A stretch of DNA of 7,095 nucleotides. It comes from Gammaproteobacteria bacterium. Lineage in GTDB: Bacteria; Pseudomonadota; Gammaproteobacteria; Arenicellales; UBA868. Location of the stretch: positions 1-7,095 of the forward strand of contig DPVA01000171.1 of NCBI GenBank assembly GCA_003529705.1, written 5' to 3'. The position numbers and the translations under genes are program-made. This document shows, one piece after another, positions 1 to 7,095 of the stretch; the stretch's first letter is position 1; each line of letters starts with the position of its first letter. The notes under the pieces were generated by a model. It saw nothing but the letters and a program-made list of their open reading frames with translations. It did no database searches and was not told the DNA's origin.

Positions 1-4
1 TATC

Positions 5-8
5 GAGG
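5..8 (+). promoter_or_regulatory. Ribosome binding site deciding the ilvI start
   Basis: GAGG lies seven bases before the ATG at 16, a normal Shine-Dalgarno distance. The in-frame TTG at 10 would be only one base away from it, which is too close. The site therefore supports ATG 16 as the start of the acetolactate synthase gene. Confidence 0.65.
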
Positions 9-15
9 TTTGCTA

Positions 16-1752
16 ATGGAGCTGACCGGCGCTCAGATCGTCGTTCAAAGCCTTAAGGATGAAGGAGTCGAACTAGTCTTCGGTTATCCTGGAGGCGCGG
101 CACTTCACATTTACGACGCGTTTTATAGTCAAGAGGATGTTCGGCATATCCTCGTTCGCCACGAGCAGGCGGCGACCCACGCAGCGGATGGCTACGCCCG
201 TGCGACTGGTAAGACCGGCGTGGTTCTGGTCACGTCTGGACCCGGGGTCACGAACGCTGTCACCGGAATTGCGACGGCCTTTATGGATTCGATCCCGATG
301 GTAGTTTTAACCGGCCAGGTGCCGACCAATCTCATCGGGGATGATGCGTTCCAGGAAGTGGATACCGTCGGAATCACGCGGCCGTGTGTCAAACACAACT
401 TTCTGGTTAGGGATGTCAAAGACCTCGCAATAACCATAAAGAAAGCATTTTTCATTGCCAATTCCGGGAGGCCTGGCCCGGTGGTCGTCGATATCCCTAA
501 AGACGTTACCGCGCATACTGCGAGCTATAACTATCCGACAGATGTACGGATCCGCTCCTATGCCCCCGTTAGAAAAGCCCACTCCAAGCAGATCTCCCGA
601 GCCGCCTCACTGCTGCTGAAGGCGCGCCGACCCATTGTCTATACTGGTGGCGGTGTAGTCCTTTCTGGAGCGGCTAAGCAATTAACGGCCTTGGTGGAGC
701 GCCTAGGCCACCCCTGCACCAACACCTTGATGGGCTTGGGGGCCCTTGCGTCGGATCATCGTCAGTTTCTGGGCATGCTGGGCATGCACGGAACTTACGA
801 GGCCAATATGGCTATGTATGAGTGCGATGTGATGCTGGCAGTCGGCGCACGCTTTGATGACCGGGTGACCGGAGATCTTAAAAAATTCTCACCGCACGCG
901 AAGATCATACACATTGACATCGATCCCGCTTCTATCGGTAAGAACGTCGCGGTCGAAGTGCCTATCGTTGGTGATGCCGCGTCCGCCCTGGAACAACTCC
1001 TAGAAGCACTTGATCAGAGTAGTGCGGAACAGGATAAGGAAAGCCTTTCCCAGTGGTGGGGGCAGATTGAATCTTGGCGGAATCGCGATTCCCTCGGTTA
1101 TGACGCTAGTGATGAAGTAATTAAGCCTCAGTTCGTGGTTCAGAAGCTCCATGAAGTTACCCTGGGCGACGCATTTGTTACCTCAGACGTAGGGCAACAC
1201 CAAATGTGGGCGGCTCAGTATTATGGCTTCAACAAGCCGCGTCGATGGATCAATTCTGGTGGTTTGGGGACAATGGGCTTTGGTCTGCCATCGGCGATGG
1301 GAGTACAACTCGCTCATCCGGAAGCAGCGGTTGCCTGCGTGACCGGTGAAGCCAGCATCATCATGTGCATTCAAGAGTTGTCTACCTGTAAACAGTACGA
1401 CCTGCCGATTAAGATCGTTAACCTGAATAACCGATATATGGGTATGGTGCGGCAATGGCAGGAGTTTTTTTATGATCGGCGGTATTCCCATTCCTACATG
1501 GACTCCCTTCCAGACTTCGTAGAACTTGCCTCGAGTTTCGGGCACACCGGCGTGCGGGTGGAGAAGCCGGGCGATGTTGAGGGCGCCTTACGCGAGGCTT
1601 TTGCCGAGAAAGATCGACTGTTCTTCCTGGACTTTGTCACAGATCAGAAAGAGAACGTCTACCCGATGATTGCGGCGGGAGCCGGCCACAATGAGATGGT
1701 GTTGAAGCCGCTGCCCGACGGTTCGGCGCCGGCGGAGCGGGAGTTGGCTTAA
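16..1752 (+). CDS. ilvI: Acetolactate synthase, large catalytic subunit
   Basis: This cytoplasmic enzyme uses thiamine diphosphate (TPP), FAD and Mg to join pyruvate to pyruvate or 2-ketobutyrate, the first common step of valine, leucine and isoleucine synthesis. The product is 578 residues from ATG 16, normal for the family. The N-terminal TPP domain shows FGYPGG (22-27) and the cofactor-activating Glu50 in RHEQAATHAADG. The central FAD-binding domain spans roughly residues 190-340. The C-terminal domain carries the TPP/Mg motif, then LNNRYMGMVRQWQ, as in IlvI proteins. That motif reads Gly444-Glu445-Ala446, 24 residues, Asn471-Asn472, so the spacing is canonical but the usual GDG is GEA. 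An in-frame TTG at 10 is rejected for lack of a correctly spaced ribosome site. The small subunit gene follows after three bases. Sequence upstream of base 1 is needed to see its promoter. Equivalent names in other annotations are ilvB and ilvG. Confidence 0.96.
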   Translation: MELTGAQIVVQSLKDEGVELVFGYPGGAALHIYDAFYSQEDVRHILVRHEQAATHAADGYARATGKTGVVLVTSGPGVTNAVTGIATAFMDSIPMVVLTGQVPTNLIGDDAFQEVDTVGITRPCVKHNFLVRDVKDLAITIKKAFFIANSGRPGPVVVDIPKDVTAHTASYNYPTDVRIRSYAPVRKAHSKQISRAASLLLKARRPIVYTGGGVVLSGAAKQLTALVERLGHPCTNTLMGLGALASDHRQFLGMLGMHGTYEANMAMYECDVMLAVGARFDDRVTGDLKKFSPHAKIIHIDIDPASIGKNVAVEVPIVGDAASALEQLLEALDQSSAEQDKESLSQWWGQIESWRNRDSLGYDASDEVIKPQFVVQKLHEVTLGDAFVTSDVGQHQMWAAQYYGFNKPRRWINSGGLGTMGFGLPSAMGVQLAHPEAAVACVTGEASIIMCIQELSTCKQYDLPIKIVNLNNRYMGMVRQWQEFFYDRRYSHSYMDSLPDFVELASSFGHTGVRVEKPGDVEGALREAFAEKDRLFFLDFVTDQKENVYPMIAAGAGHNEMVLKPLPDGSAPAERELA

Positions 1753-1755
1753 GTT

Positions 1756-2247
1756 ATGCGCAGGATACTCTCGCTGCTCGTTGAAAATGAACCCGGCGCA
1801 TTGTCTCGCATAGCGGGCCTGTTCTCTGCGCGGGGTTATAACATCGAGTCCCTGACAGTTGCTCCGACGGATGATGACTCCCTGTCTAGGATGACGATTG
1901 TTACTCACGGCTCCGAACAGATCATCGAGCAAATTACCAAGCAGTTAAATAAGCTGATTGATGTGGTCCGGCTGATGGATTTGACTGAGGGGCGCCACAT
2001 TGAGCGCGAGTTGCTATTGCTGAAAGTGGCTGCGGAGGGGGGTGCTCGCGAGGAGATTAAGCGACTGGTTGATATTTTCCGTGGTCGTATCATTGATGTC
2101 GACGGCGAGACTTACACGATTGAACTTACAGGACCTGGAGACAAACTCGATGCATTTCTCGGTGCGATGTCGCCGACAGATGTTCTGGAGGTTGTTCGTT
2201 CCGGGGTTTCGGGAATTGCGCGTGGAGAGCGTGCGCTAAAACTCTAA
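1756..2247 (+). CDS. ilvH: Acetolactate synthase, small regulatory subunit
   Basis: The regulatory partner of the large subunit: it raises its activity and confers feedback inhibition by valine. The 163-residue length matches E. coli IlvH. An N-terminal ACT domain covers about residues 2-76 (start MRRILSLLVENEPGALSRI), and the C-terminal small-subunit domain about 83-157, including IFRGRIIDV. Asn11, Gly14, Ser17 and Asn29 are all present. These match the E. coli IlvH valine-site positions, where changes at Gly14 or Ser17 give valine resistance, so the enzyme is predicted to be valine-sensitive. The start is three bases after the ilvI stop with only a weak, distant purine-rich site, so translation is probably coupled to ilvI. 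ilvN is a common alternative name. Confidence 0.95.
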   Translation: MRRILSLLVENEPGALSRIAGLFSARGYNIESLTVAPTDDDSLSRMTIVTHGSEQIIEQITKQLNKLIDVVRLMDLTEGRHIERELLLLKVAAEGGAREEIKRLVDIFRGRIIDVDGETYTIELTGPGDKLDAFLGAMSPTDVLEVVRSGVSGIARGERALKL

Positions 2248-2277
2248 TCCGTCGATTACAGGATTCTTATCTCTTAA

Positions 2278-3327
<1,050 letters not shown>

Positions 3328-3364
3328 CCGGTTTTTCGGGGCCACAGGCGTTTCGCCCGTCAAC

Positions 3365-4012
3365 ATGACGCACCCTATTATTGCGCGCGAGGGCTGGGGT
3401 CGAATCCTGGCCGCCTTCGGGTTAGCCGGCGTTGTCCACTTGTTGGCCGGATTTTGGGTTGCGCTACCGTTCTGGATGGTCGCGTTGTTGGTTCTGCAGT
3501 TCTTTCGAGATCCGCCGCGTTCTGTGCCAGACGTACCGGGTGTCGTGGTGTCCCCTGCGCATGGGCGGATTGTGGCGATCCGACCGGATCAAGACCCGTT
3601 CTCTGGAGCACGCAGCGTGCGGATCAGTATTTTCATGAACATCTTCTCGGTGCATTCGAACCGAATCCCCGTTGCGGGCCAAATCGTTGCCCGTGAGTAT
3701 CGCCCAGGAAGATTCCTGAATGCGGCGCTCGAGAAAGCGTCATCAGAAAATGAGCGCTGCGCGGTGCAGATTCAGACGGAACAAGGAGTACAGGTGAGTT
3801 CCGTCCAGATTGCGGGATGGGTCGCCCGGAGAGTCTTGACCTATATTGATATCGGTGACACGGTCACACGTGGTCAGCGGTATGGATTCATCCGGTTTGG
3901 TTCAAGGGTAGACGTCCATTTGCCACCCGATTCTGAAGTGATTGCAAAGGCCGGAAAGTGGGTGTTGTCTGGAAGTGATATCATTGCCCGCCTGAGGCCT
4001 CATCCGCAATAG
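3365..4012 (+). CDS. psd: Phosphatidylserine decarboxylase proenzyme, short type
   Basis: An inner-membrane, pyruvoyl-dependent enzyme converting phosphatidylserine to phosphatidylethanolamine. The 215 residues match the short (archaeal-like) class rather than the roughly 320-residue E. coli type. The start MTHPIIAREGWG is typical of the class. Residues 14-47 form one or two hydrophobic membrane-associated segments ending in FFRDPPR. The family motif NIFSVHSNRIPVAG contains His97. FGSR at 178-181 is the self-cleavage site, where Ser180 should become the pyruvoyl group and split the chain into a beta subunit (to 179) and a short alpha subunit. The family usually reads SPADG near residue 64, and the Asp belongs to the processing triad. 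Here residue 66 is His (SPAHGR), a real departure from the pattern. Apart from this the reading frame is intact and every other motif is present. The ATG has no clear ribosome site (nearest AGG is 16 bases away). pssA starts one base after the stop. Confidence 0.9.
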   Translation: MTHPIIAREGWGRILAAFGLAGVVHLLAGFWVALPFWMVALLVLQFFRDPPRSVPDVPGVVVSPAHGRIVAIRPDQDPFSGARSVRISIFMNIFSVHSNRIPVAGQIVAREYRPGRFLNAALEKASSENERCAVQIQTEQGVQVSSVQIAGWVARRVLTYIDIGDTVTRGQRYGFIRFGSRVDVHLPPDSEVIAKAGKWVLSGSDIIARLRPHPQ

Positions 4013-4013
4013 C

Positions 4014-4835
4014 ATGACCAGGATACACAAGGTCGCGCCACTGGAGTCCCGCGATAAGCCGGCAAAGGGTATTTATATCCTGCCGAATCTGTTTACCACC
4101 GCCAGTTTATTTGCGGCCTTTTACGCAATCATCCAGTCGACCGTTGGCAATTTCTCTAATGCGGCAATTGCAGTAATCGTGGCCGCAGTGCTCGACATGC
4201 TGGATGGACGTGTCGCCCGAATGACCAATACCGCCAGTGATTTCGGCAAAGAGTACGATTCACTGGTTGATCTGGTTGCATTTGGGCTGGCCCCGGCACT
4301 TATTCTTTTTGAGTGGGGTCTTCAGGCCCTCGGTAAGGCGGGTTGGCTGGTTGCGTTTACTTATGTTGCAACTACCGCACTTCGACTGGCTCGATTCAAT
4401 ACCCAGGAGAATGCTAGTAAACGCTATTTCCAAGGCTTACCGTGCCCGGCCGCTGCGGTGCTGCTCGCTGCGGGGATTTGGACTGCTGAGAGCTATCTGC
4501 TTTCCGGTACCACTTATGTCGCTATCGCATTTGTTCTGATGGCGTTGCTCGCCTTCGCAATGGTCAGCGCGATGCCGTACCGAAGTTTCAAAGATCTTGA
4601 TCTCAAACATCGGGTGCCGTTCGTCGCGGTATTGGCCCTGGTTTTAGGATTTGTACTGATCTCCTTTGACCCCCCGGGGGTCCTGCTCACACTGTTTAGC
4701 ACATACGCGTTTTCAGGGGCCGTGAGTTGGTTTTTGCTTCGAAAACAGGGACAAAGTGTATTTCAGAGCTCAGCGGAGGGTGCGGAGCGTTCTGCGGCTG
4801 AAGTCTCCGAGAGTCAGGTATCCAAGAACGCGTAG
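4014..4835 (+). CDS. pssA: CDP-diacylglycerol--serine O-phosphatidyltransferase
   Basis: An integral membrane enzyme making phosphatidylserine from CDP-diacylglycerol and serine, the substrate of the preceding decarboxylase. It belongs to the CDP-alcohol phosphatidyltransferase family. The full signature is intact: Asp61, Asp64-Gly65, Ala68-Arg69, Gly78, Asp82 and Asp86, with the exact family spacing (D-x2-DG-x2-AR-x8-G-x3-D-x3-D). The four Asp residues bind the metals and catalyse transfer. Hydrophobic segments lie at about 25-60 and 87-120, with several more up to about residue 240. The last 30 or so residues are a polar, Ser/Glu-rich cytoplasmic tail that looks non-catalytic. At 273 residues it is the multi-spanning (type II) synthase, unrelated to the phospholipase-D-like E. 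coli PssA. One base separates it from psd, so the two are cotranscribed and probably translationally coupled. Confidence 0.95.
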   Translation: MTRIHKVAPLESRDKPAKGIYILPNLFTTASLFAAFYAIIQSTVGNFSNAAIAVIVAAVLDMLDGRVARMTNTASDFGKEYDSLVDLVAFGLAPALILFEWGLQALGKAGWLVAFTYVATTALRLARFNTQENASKRYFQGLPCPAAAVLLAAGIWTAESYLLSGTTYVAIAFVLMALLAFAMVSAMPYRSFKDLDLKHRVPFVAVLALVLGFVLISFDPPGVLLTLFSTYAFSGAVSWFLLRKQGQSVFQSSAEGAERSAAEVSESQVSKNA

Positions 4836-4866
4836 GGTGAACAGCGTGGGCGAGGCCTGAACTGCT

Positions 4867-4895
4867 TTGCCTGGCTTCGGGTCCGGCGCTATACT
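4867..4895 (+). promoter_or_regulatory. Candidate sigma70 promoter for the leuA leader
   Basis: TTGCCT (4867-4872; 4 of 6 consensus positions) and TATACT (4890-4895; 5 of 6) are separated by exactly 17 bases. Transcription would begin about 4901-4904, at or next to the first base of the leader ORF (A at 4903). The position, in the only long intergenic gap and directly before a leucine-rich leader, supports it. It has not been tested by experiment, and leuA may also receive readthrough from pssA. Confidence 0.55.
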
Positions 4896-4902
4896 CAGCG
4901 CC
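4885..4902 (+). repeat. Perfect dyad around the -10 box, possible operator
   Basis: GGCGCT, six bases (ATACTC), then AGCGCC form a perfect 6-bp inverted repeat. It contains the candidate -10 box and ends at the base before the leader ATG. As DNA it could bind a dimeric regulator that would block polymerase. In a readthrough transcript from pssA the RNA would fold into a hairpin against the leader start. I do not recognise a known regulator site. Confidence 0.45.
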
Positions 4903-5016
4903 ATGATGAGTCGCCAAACCATTCGCGGGATCTGCACGGATCAGACTCTGCCCGGGCGTCCGCAGTCAAGAATTCTTCTTGTACTGCTGGGTCTGCTGCG
5001 CCGGCCGGCGCAATAA
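4903..5016 (+). CDS. leuL: Leucine-rich leader peptide controlling leuA (attenuator)
   Basis: A 37-residue ORF, too short for most gene finders, ending 93 bases before leuA. Residues 24-32 read ILLVLLGLL, encoded ATT CTT CTT GTA CTG CTG GGT CTG CTG: six Leu codons in eight, with Ile and Val beside them, the three products of the branched-chain pathway. This is the hallmark of a leu-type attenuator, where ribosome stalling at Leu codons reports charged tRNA-Leu supply. The peptide starts with Met-Met (ATG 4903 or 4906). No Shine-Dalgarno site precedes it, and the predicted transcription start falls on the first ATG, so it may be translated from a leaderless mRNA. The last Leu codons run into the 4997-5012 palindrome. 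The first 23 residues show no recognisable motif. Sequence similarity to the enterobacterial leu leader is not evident apart from the Leu run. A chance Leu-rich ORF here, in this orientation and at this distance, seems unlikely. Confidence 0.75.
   Translation: MMSRQTIRGICTDQTLPGRPQSRILLVLLGLLRRPAQ
4997..5012 (+). promoter_or_regulatory. GC-rich palindrome at the end of the leader ORF
   Basis: TGCGCCGGCCGGCGCA is a perfect 16-bp palindrome; as RNA it gives a 6-bp GC-rich stem with a GGCC loop. It overlaps the last Leu codon and the stop-proximal codons of the leader. A ribosome stalled on the later Leu codons would cover its 5' arm and prevent folding, whereas a ribosome that finishes and leaves would allow it. 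No T-run follows, so it is not a classical intrinsic terminator on its own. A role as a pause or switch hairpin is an inference. Confidence 0.5.
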
Positions 5017-5049
5017 CTCTTACCTCCTCACCATACACCACCTCACCTT
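5011..5049 (+). promoter_or_regulatory. G-free, C-rich tract: candidate Rho-loading (rut) site
   Basis: This 39-base stretch contains no G and 18 C, with many pyrimidine-C pairs, and starts at the leader stop codon. Such C-rich, G-poor, unstructured RNA is the signature of Rho utilisation sites. Its position just after the leader ORF means that translation of the leader could hide or expose it. A 39-base G-free run contrasts with the flanking DNA. Function is inferred. Confidence 0.4.
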
Positions 5050-5074
5050 GATCCGCCCACTGGGGCAGGTCAGG
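5047..5074 (+). promoter_or_regulatory. Imperfect hairpin between leader and leuA
   Basis: GCCC (5055-5058) pairs with GGGC (5063-5066) around an ACTG loop. After one C-A mismatch a further seven pairs extend the stem (5047-5053 with 5068-5074, two of them G-U). The following bases are not T-rich, so this is not an intrinsic terminator. Its 3' arm can alternatively pair with bases 4947-4953 of the leader ORF, which would allow a two-state switch. The leuA ribosome site GGAG (5099-5102) lies 24 bases beyond. Confidence 0.35.
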
Positions 5075-5109
5075 ACAATTCCATAAGTCTTGATTCGTGG
5101 AGAACAAGC

Positions 5110-6657
5110 ATGAACGACCGACTTTACATTTTTGATACGACTTTGCGTGACGGCGAGCAGAGTCCGGGAGCGTCGATGACCGCGGCGGAGAAAGTCCGAA
5201 TTGCGCGCCAATTGGAAAAGTTGCAGGTAGACATTATTGAGGCTGGATTTCCTGCGGCAAGCGAGGGTGACTCCGAGGCGGTCAAGATGGTTGCTAAAGA
5301 GATTTCCGACAGCCGAATCTGTGCCTTAGCACGGGCGAATCCAGGAGATGTCGAAAAGGCAGCAGAGGCGGTGAAAAATGCAAATGCGGCGCGGATTCAC
5401 ACCTTCATTGCAACGTCGCCGATCCATATGAAGGCGAAACTCCGGATGTCGCCTGAGGATGTGCTGGAAAAGGCGGTAAATGCAGTCCGTCAAGCACGGG
5501 ACTCCGTGGAAGACGTTGAGTTTTCAGCGGAGGATGCTGGGAGGTCCGACGAGGACTTTCTCTGTAGGATTTTCGAGGCTGTGATTCATGCGGGTGCTCG
5601 GACGGTGAATATCCCTGATACGGTTGGTTACACGATGCCGCATCAGTTTGGAGAGATGTTCAATCGACTGATGAACCGGATTCCCAATGCAGATCAGGCA
5701 ACCTTCTCAGTACATTGCCACAATGATCTCGGTGTCGCGGTCGCAAATTCACTTGCGGCTGTACAAGCGGGGGCCCGGCAGGTTGAGTGCACGATTAACG
5801 GACTCGGAGAACGTGCGGGCAACGCTTCTCTGGAGGAGGTGGTGATGGCGGTTCGCACGCGACAGGATGTTTTCTCCTGCGACACTGCCATCGATACCGC
5901 CCAGATTCTACCCGCCAGTAGAATGGTATCTAGCGTTACAGGGTTTCCCGTTCAGCCCAACAAGGCGATTGTGGGCGCCAACGCTTTTGCTCACGAAGCC
6001 GGAATTCACCAGGACGGTGTACTTAAGCAACGCGATACTTATGAAATCATGCGGGCAGAGGATGTGGGTTGGTCAGCCAACCAGATTGTACTGGGTAAGC
6101 ACTCTGGCCGAACCGCTTTTCGGGAACGCATGGCATCGTTGGGGATTGAGTTCAGTAGCGATGTCGAACTTAATGCGGCATTCGGGCGGTTCAAGGATCT
6201 GGCGGACAAGAAGCATGAAATCTTCGACGACGACCTCCAGGTGCTTGTCAGCGAAGATACCTCAAAGGAAGAAAATGAGGTGGTTCGCTTCATTGGGCTC
6301 AAAACCATGGCGGAAACGGGAGGAATTCCGGTGGCAGAACTGTCACTCGAGTTTAATGGACAACCGCGGTCCAGCAGTGCGAATGGCGATGGTCTTGTAG
6401 ACGCAGCATTTCAGGCCGTCGAGGAAATCGTCCCGGGAACCCGGAACGTGATACTGTATTCGGTGAATGCGATTACGGAAGGTTCAGATTCCCAGGGGGA
6501 GGTCAGCGTCCGCCTCCAGGAGGAAGGCCGTATCGTGAACGGACAGGGTGCGGATACCGATATCGTGGTGGCGTCAGTGAAAGCCTACATCAACGGCCTG
6601 AACAAGTTACAGGCAGCGCCACACCGATTTAACCCGCAAAGCGGCGAGACCGTCTGA
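5110..6657 (+). CDS. leuA: 2-Isopropylmalate synthase
   Basis: Condenses acetyl-CoA with 2-ketoisovalerate, the first committed step of leucine synthesis, drawing on the valine branch fed by ilvI, ilvH and ilvC. The 515 residues fit the standard bacterial LeuA. The N-terminal TIM barrel begins with [13 protein letters not shown] (Arg13 and Asp14, substrate and metal contacts). The divalent metal is held by His202 and His204 in SVHCHNDLG, with Asn238 in GERAGNA. The linker subdomain has HEAGIHQDG at 295-303. The C-terminal LeuA dimerisation domain, about 385-510, is the leucine-binding part responsible for feedback inhibition. GGAG (5099-5102) lies seven bases before the ATG. Expression is probably set by the leader region before it, in addition to readthrough. 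No anomaly was noticed in the protein. Confidence 0.97.
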   Translation: MNDRLYIFDTTLRDGEQSPGASMTAAEKVRIARQLEKLQVDIIEAGFPAASEGDSEAVKMVAKEISDSRICALARANPGDVEKAAEAVKNANAARIHTFIATSPIHMKAKLRMSPEDVLEKAVNAVRQARDSVEDVEFSAEDAGRSDEDFLCRIFEAVIHAGARTVNIPDTVGYTMPHQFGEMFNRLMNRIPNADQATFSVHCHNDLGVAVANSLAAVQAGARQVECTINGLGERAGNASLEEVVMAVRTRQDVFSCDTAIDTAQILPASRMVSSVTGFPVQPNKAIVGANAFAHEAGIHQDGVLKQRDTYEIMRAEDVGWSANQIVLGKHSGRTAFRERMASLGIEFSSDVELNAAFGRFKDLADKKHEIFDDDLQVLVSEDTSKEENEVVRFIGLKTMAETGGIPVAELSLEFNGQPRSSSANGDGLVDAAFQAVEEIVPGTRNVILYSVNAITEGSDSQGEVSVRLQEEGRIVNGQGADTDIVVASVKAYINGLNKLQAAPHRFNPQSGETV

Positions 6658-6666
6658 GCGGTAGCG

Positions 6667-7095
6667 ATGGGACGCCACGCACCCTACCTGCGTGAAATGG
6701 GTTTGGTGCGTTGGCGCCATACCTCACGGAAAAGTCCTGAACCCCCCGATCACTCCGACGTTGAACTCACCACCGGGGGAGGGGAGAATCAGGACGCTAC
6801 CAGTCAACTTTTGGCACTTGCCGTGAATGTCGCAGGATGCGATCGGTGCGAACTTCATCGCACGCGGAATCAGACCGTCTTTGGCGCGGGAAATACTCCT
6901 GCACGCTGGCTTTTTGTTGGTGAGGCACCTGGTGCAGAGGAAGACAAGCAAGGATTTCCTTTTGTTGGCAGAGCAGGCGTTTTGCTAAATGCGATGCTCT
7001 TCAGTATTGGCCTGTCGCGTGAGGAGGTCTACATTGCCAACGTCCTTAAGTGCCGTCCGCCAAACAATCGTGATCCCTTCGGACGTGAAGTCCGG
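6667..7095 (+). CDS. Uracil-DNA glycosylase, family 4 (3' end cut off by window)
   Basis: The first 143 residues of a repair enzyme that removes uracil from DNA. The family 4 motif GEAPGAEED (85-93) is followed by GFPFVGRAG. Cys58, Cys61 (CDRC) and Cys129 (KCRPPNNRDP) are three of the four ligands of the 4Fe-4S cluster; the fourth should lie just past the window end. Residues 1-20 (with YLREMGLVRW) and a variable, Gly- and polar-rich linker to about 48 precede the catalytic domain. Such N-terminal extensions with a short YL-x-x-MG-x-x-x-W segment occur in proteobacterial relatives as far as I recall. The start is nine bases after the leuA stop. The ribosome site is weak, so coupling to leuA is possible. 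The ATG chosen is the first in frame after leuA; ATG 6697 is less likely because it would remove most of the conserved start. Confidence 0.9.
   Translation, partial: MGRHAPYLREMGLVRWRHTSRKSPEPPDHSDVELTTGGGENQDATSQLLALAVNVAGCDRCELHRTRNQTVFGAGNTPARWLFVGEAPGAEEDKQGFPFVGRAGVLLNAMLFSIGLSREEVYIANVLKCRPPNNRDPFGREVR

Noticed and set aside
10..15. TTG start six bases before the chosen ilvI ATG
   Set aside because: GAGG at 5-8 is one base from it, too close for initiation, but ideally spaced for the ATG at 16.
3347..3357. GGCG-TTT-CGCC mini-hairpin between ilvC and psd
   Set aside because: The stem is only four pairs and no T-run follows it, so I do not call a terminator; the genes are probably cotranscribed.
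4668..4682. 7-bp inverted repeat of GACCCCC and GGGGGTC
   Set aside because: It lies inside the pssA coding frame (Asp-Pro-Pro-Gly-Val), has no T-run after it, and is explained by codon choice.
4853..4872. AGGC / GCCT pairing after pssA as a terminator
   Set aside because: A four-pair stem with a 12-base loop and no T-run is too weak, and it overlaps the candidate -35 box.
4948..4950. CTG as an alternative start of the leader peptide (GGA seven bases upstream)
   Set aside because: CTG initiation is rare and the site is weak; the ATG pair at 4903-4908 is the simpler start, although this is not excluded.
4895..5107. 70-codon minus-strand frame across the leuA leader region
   Set aside because: It has no recognisable domain or promoter, and the plus strand in the same place carries a coherent promoter, leader ORF and hairpins.
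5867..6400. 177-codon open frame on the plus strand inside leuA, in another frame
   Set aside because: The leuA frame here encodes conserved LeuA linker and regulatory domains; the alternative product has no recognisable feature.

Overview
The window is a compact, all-forward block of housekeeping biosynthesis genes from a proteobacterium, most likely a gammaproteobacterium. Three things suggest this: IlvH resembles the E. coli isozyme III small subunit closely along its whole length, IlvC is the short class I form, and a lipid-synthesis pair follows ilvC (in Pseudomonas, as I recall, pssA follows ilvIHC). The short psd plus pssA plus leuA order fits Chromatiales-like or related environmental lineages, but the sequence alone does not fix the genus. 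I see no mobile elements, CRISPR arrays, tRNA or rRNA genes.

Layout: ilvI (16-1752), ilvH (1756-2247) and ilvC (2311-3327) encode acetolactate synthase (large and small subunits) and ketol-acid reductoisomerase, the first two steps specific to valine and isoleucine synthesis. psd (3365-4012) and pssA (4014-4835) encode phosphatidylserine decarboxylase and phosphatidylserine synthase, which together make phosphatidylethanolamine. A 274-bp gap (4836-5109) follows. leuA (5110-6657), 2-isopropylmalate synthase, then draws 2-ketoisovalerate from the valine branch into leucine. A family 4 uracil-DNA glycosylase gene begins at 6667 and runs off the window end.

The most informative part is the gap before leuA. 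It holds a sigma70-like promoter (4867-4895) inside a perfect dyad. A 37-codon leader ORF (4903-5016) follows, with Leu codons at six of eight positions, and it begins about where transcription should start. It ends in a 16-bp GC palindrome, then a 39-nt stretch with no G and 18 C, then a second hairpin, and then the leuA ribosome binding site. This looks like a leucine attenuator. No U-tract follows either hairpin, so Rho-dependent rather than intrinsic termination is a reasonable guess.

Two enzymes carry unusual residues at normally conserved sites. Psd has His where the family normally has the Asp of SPADG, and IlvI has Gly-Glu-Ala in place of the Gly-Asp-Gly of the thiamine diphosphate motif. 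The gene order looks conserved in type rather than a new system; the leader region and the Psd substitution are the items worth following up.
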